Shown: piece by piece, positions 59,925 to 62,000 of the stretch
Numbering within the stretch: the stretch's first letter is position 1
How the letters are laid out: each line of letters begins with the position of its first letter
Assembly (NCBI GenBank): GCA_905221605.1
Contig: CAJNDS010002834.1
Span: 830,674 to 892,673 of the forward strand
DNA from: Symbiodinium natans
Lineage: Eukaryota; Sar; Dinophyceae; Suessiales; Symbiodiniaceae
Direction: 5' to 3'
DNA: 62,000 bases
The notes under the pieces: generated by a model
Database searches by the model: none
The model's input: the letters and a program-made list of their open reading frames with translations, nothing else
What the model was told of the DNA's origin: nothing
Program-made: the position numbers and the translations under genes

Positions 59925-62000
59925 ACCTCTCTATCATAATGAATTTAAACCCTAATTCAAAAGTGGGCAACGGTGATTTTCGGCCTCAAAAGTGGGCAAC
60001 GGTGACTTTCCTGGCCTCAAAAGTGGGCAGCGGTGACTTTCCTGGCCTCAAAAGTGGGCAACGGTGACTTTCCTGGCCTCAAAAGTGGGCAACGGCGACT
60101 TTCTTGACATCAAAAGCGGGCAAGGGTGATTTTCGTGGCCTCAAAAGTGGGCAATTGTGGGCAATTGTGATTTTCCTGGCCTCGAAAGTGGGCAACGGTG
60201 ACTTTCCTGGCCTCAAAAGTGGGCAACGGTGACTTTCCTGGCCTCAAAAGTGGGCAACGGTGACTTTTCTGGCCTCAAAAGTGGGCAACGGTGAATTTCG
60301 GCTTCAAAAGTGGGCAATGGTGAATTTCCTTTTCCCCGAGTTTTTTCAAGGTTTTTCAAGGTTTTTCAGAGGTTTTCAGTGTTTTTCAAGGTTTTTCAAT
60401 GTTTTTCAGAATGTTTCAGGGCTTTTTACCCTCAATTCTGATGAAGGGCAGCCCCCGCGACCTTTTCACAGCCTAGTTTTGGTCAAGGGGGGGTCGTGTT
60501 TTTCAATTTTAAAGGCAAAATAGTCTTCGGAGACCCCCCCTGGCCTCAAACTCCGACCCTGCTTGGGAGGGAAAGTTTGCCTCCAAAAACACCCCAAATG
60601 AGGGGGACCCCAGGATCGGCCCGGGTCCCTATTAAAAATGCGATTTTTTAGTACTGAAATCGACGGTTCTGGGTGGCCTCGTTTTCTGGGTTTTTGACCA
60701 CGAGCCTTCACCGATAGGGGCTTCTAATCCGTAGGGTTTAGGGCCCTAAGAGCATAAAGGGCTTGTTGTCGGCCTTAGATTAGATTTCGGGTTTTGGGTC
60801 CGTTAAAAACTAACTACTGGGAATGTATTGAGTGAACTTTGTATTTTCTCAATGTTATGGGTTTCTTGGGTGGGTGGGTTTTTTTCCAACGCTTGACAAG
60901 CTGCTTGACTAGTGAATGCTCGGACTTGAGATGCTGAACCCTAAACCCTAAACCCTAAACCCTAAACCCTAAACCTCTCTATCATAATGAATTAAACCCT
61001 AATTGAAAAGTGGGTAACGGTGATTTTCGGCCTCAAAAGTGGGCAACGGTGACTTTCCTGGCCTCAAAAGTGGGCAACGGTGACTTTCCTGGCCTCAAAA
61101 GTGGGCAACGGTGACTTTCCTGGCCTCAAAAGTGGGCAACGGTGACTTTCCTGGCCTCAAAAGTGGGCAACGGCGACTTTCCTGGCCTCAAAAGTGGGCA
61201 ACGGTGATTTTCCTGGCCTCGAAAGTGGGCAACGGTGATTTTCCTGGCCTCAACAGTGGGCAACGGTGACTTTCCTGGCCTCAAAAGTGGGCAACGGTGA
61301 CTTTTCTGGCCTCAAAAGTGGGCAACGGTGAATTTCGGCTTCAAAAGTGGGCAATGGTGAATTTCCTTTTCCCCGAGTTTTTTCAAGGTTTTTCAAGGTT
61401 TTTCAGAGGTTTTCAGTGTTTTTCAAGGTTTTTCAGTGTTTTTCAGGATGTTTCAGGGCTTTTAACCCTCAATTCTGATGAAGGGCAGCCCCCGCGACCT
61501 TTTCACAGCCTAGTTTTGGTCAAGGGGGGTCGTGTTTTTCAATTTTAAAGGCAAATAGTCTTCGGAGACCCCCCCTGGCGGGAAAGTTCGCCTCCACAAA
61601 CACCCCAAATGAGGGGGACCCCAGGATCGGCCCGGATCCCTATTGAAAATGCGATTTTTTAGTATGAAATCGACGGTTCTGGGTGGCCTCGTTTTCTGGG
61701 TTTTGACCACGAGCCTTCACCGATAGGGGCTTCTAATCCGTAGGGTTTAGGGCCCTAAGAGCATAAAGGGCCTGTTGTGGGCCTTAGATTAGATAGATTT
61801 CGGGTTTTGGGTCCGTTAAACACTAACTACTGGGAATGTATTGATTTGGGTCCGTTAAAAACTAACTACTGGGAATGTATTGAGTGAACTTTGTATTTTC
61901 TCAATGTTATGGGTTTCTTGGGTGGGTGGGTTTTTTTCCAACGCTTGACAAGCTGCTTGACTAGTGAAAGCTCGGATTTGAGATGCTGAACCCTAAACCC
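59925..62000. repeat. 1,048-bp tandem duplication including telomere-type repeat
   Basis: ACCTCTCTATCATAATGAAT occurs at 59,925 and 60,973. Each unit has a 31-bp minisatellite (11-12 copies of GTGGGCAACGGTGACTTTCC plus TGGCCTCAAAA), a GTTTTTCAAG repeat, about 500 bp of unique DNA, then GATGCTGAACCCTAAACCC. The second unit lacks about 26 bp near 61,578 and has an extra 47-bp repeat near 61,850. The window ends as a third unit would begin. Matching 87- and 83-codon frames are by-products of the recent duplication. Confidence 0.9.

Noticed and set aside
60260-61548. Two matching frames of 87 and 83 codons
   Set aside because: They lie in the recent 1,048-bp duplication, so their agreement says nothing about selection; the Phe-rich part is a 10-bp repeat.
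1-62000. tRNA, rRNA or bacterial-type operon
   Set aside because: No cloverleaf, rRNA core sequence or tight gene cluster was recognised by reading; a covariance-model scan would be needed to exclude small RNAs.

Overview
The window reads as nuclear DNA of a dinoflagellate, most likely a Symbiodiniaceae-type alga. Three things point there. Plant-type telomere repeats (TTTAGGG/CCCTAAA) are scattered throughout in both orientations. Short introns use GC (possibly GA) donors and AG|G acceptors. Two protein families match repeats I recall as abundant in Symbiodinium gene models: a SHCWE/HPDP-domain plus leucine-rich-repeat protein, and an RCC1-like protein. No tRNA, rRNA, CRISPR or bacterial operon structure was seen. 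Family assignments are from memory of the motifs; no search was run.

Layout: 1-36,330 is a patchwork of dozens of interstitial telomere-repeat tracts, miniature inverted-repeat elements (MITEs, lettered A-K here) and very short exon-like islands. 36,490-40,015 holds four satellites (ATTTAAAT-rich, 39-bp palindromic, 174-bp inverted-repeat, about 88-bp). 40,317-40,949 is the one intact single-exon gene, running into a 227-bp tandem array (to 41,838). 41,840-43,719 is featureless, and 43,720-44,337 holds two RCC1-like pseudogene copies. The patchwork resumes at about 44,500. 49,838-52,977 is a multi-exon LRR gene with a MITE inside its coding exon, followed by a truncated second LRR copy (54,100-54,681). 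More patchwork follows, and 59,925-62,000 is two units of a 1,048-bp tandem duplication.

The main observation is that the exon-like islands (about 40-105 bp) mostly sit in a fixed arrangement: (CCCTAAA)n, acceptor AG, exon, donor GT/GC, (TTTAGGG)n. The introns between them would therefore start with UUUAGGG repeats and end with CCCUAAA repeats, which can pair. At four exons the donor GT is the GT of GTTTAGGG itself. The rule also holds for the two islands whose coding strand is minus. I propose, as inference, that telomere-type repeats here act as intron-end sequence; healed or capped DNA fragments are the main alternative.

Telomere tracts have also been inserted into MITEs, LRR introns and duplicated segments. 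Several lie between direct repeats of 13-50 bp, and one MITE copy carries exactly four extra units after a pre-existing AGGG. This suggests repair or telomerase-like addition at breaks. Bases between the features listed below, outside the satellites, are short unique spacers or degenerate telomere-like sequence in which I see no gene.
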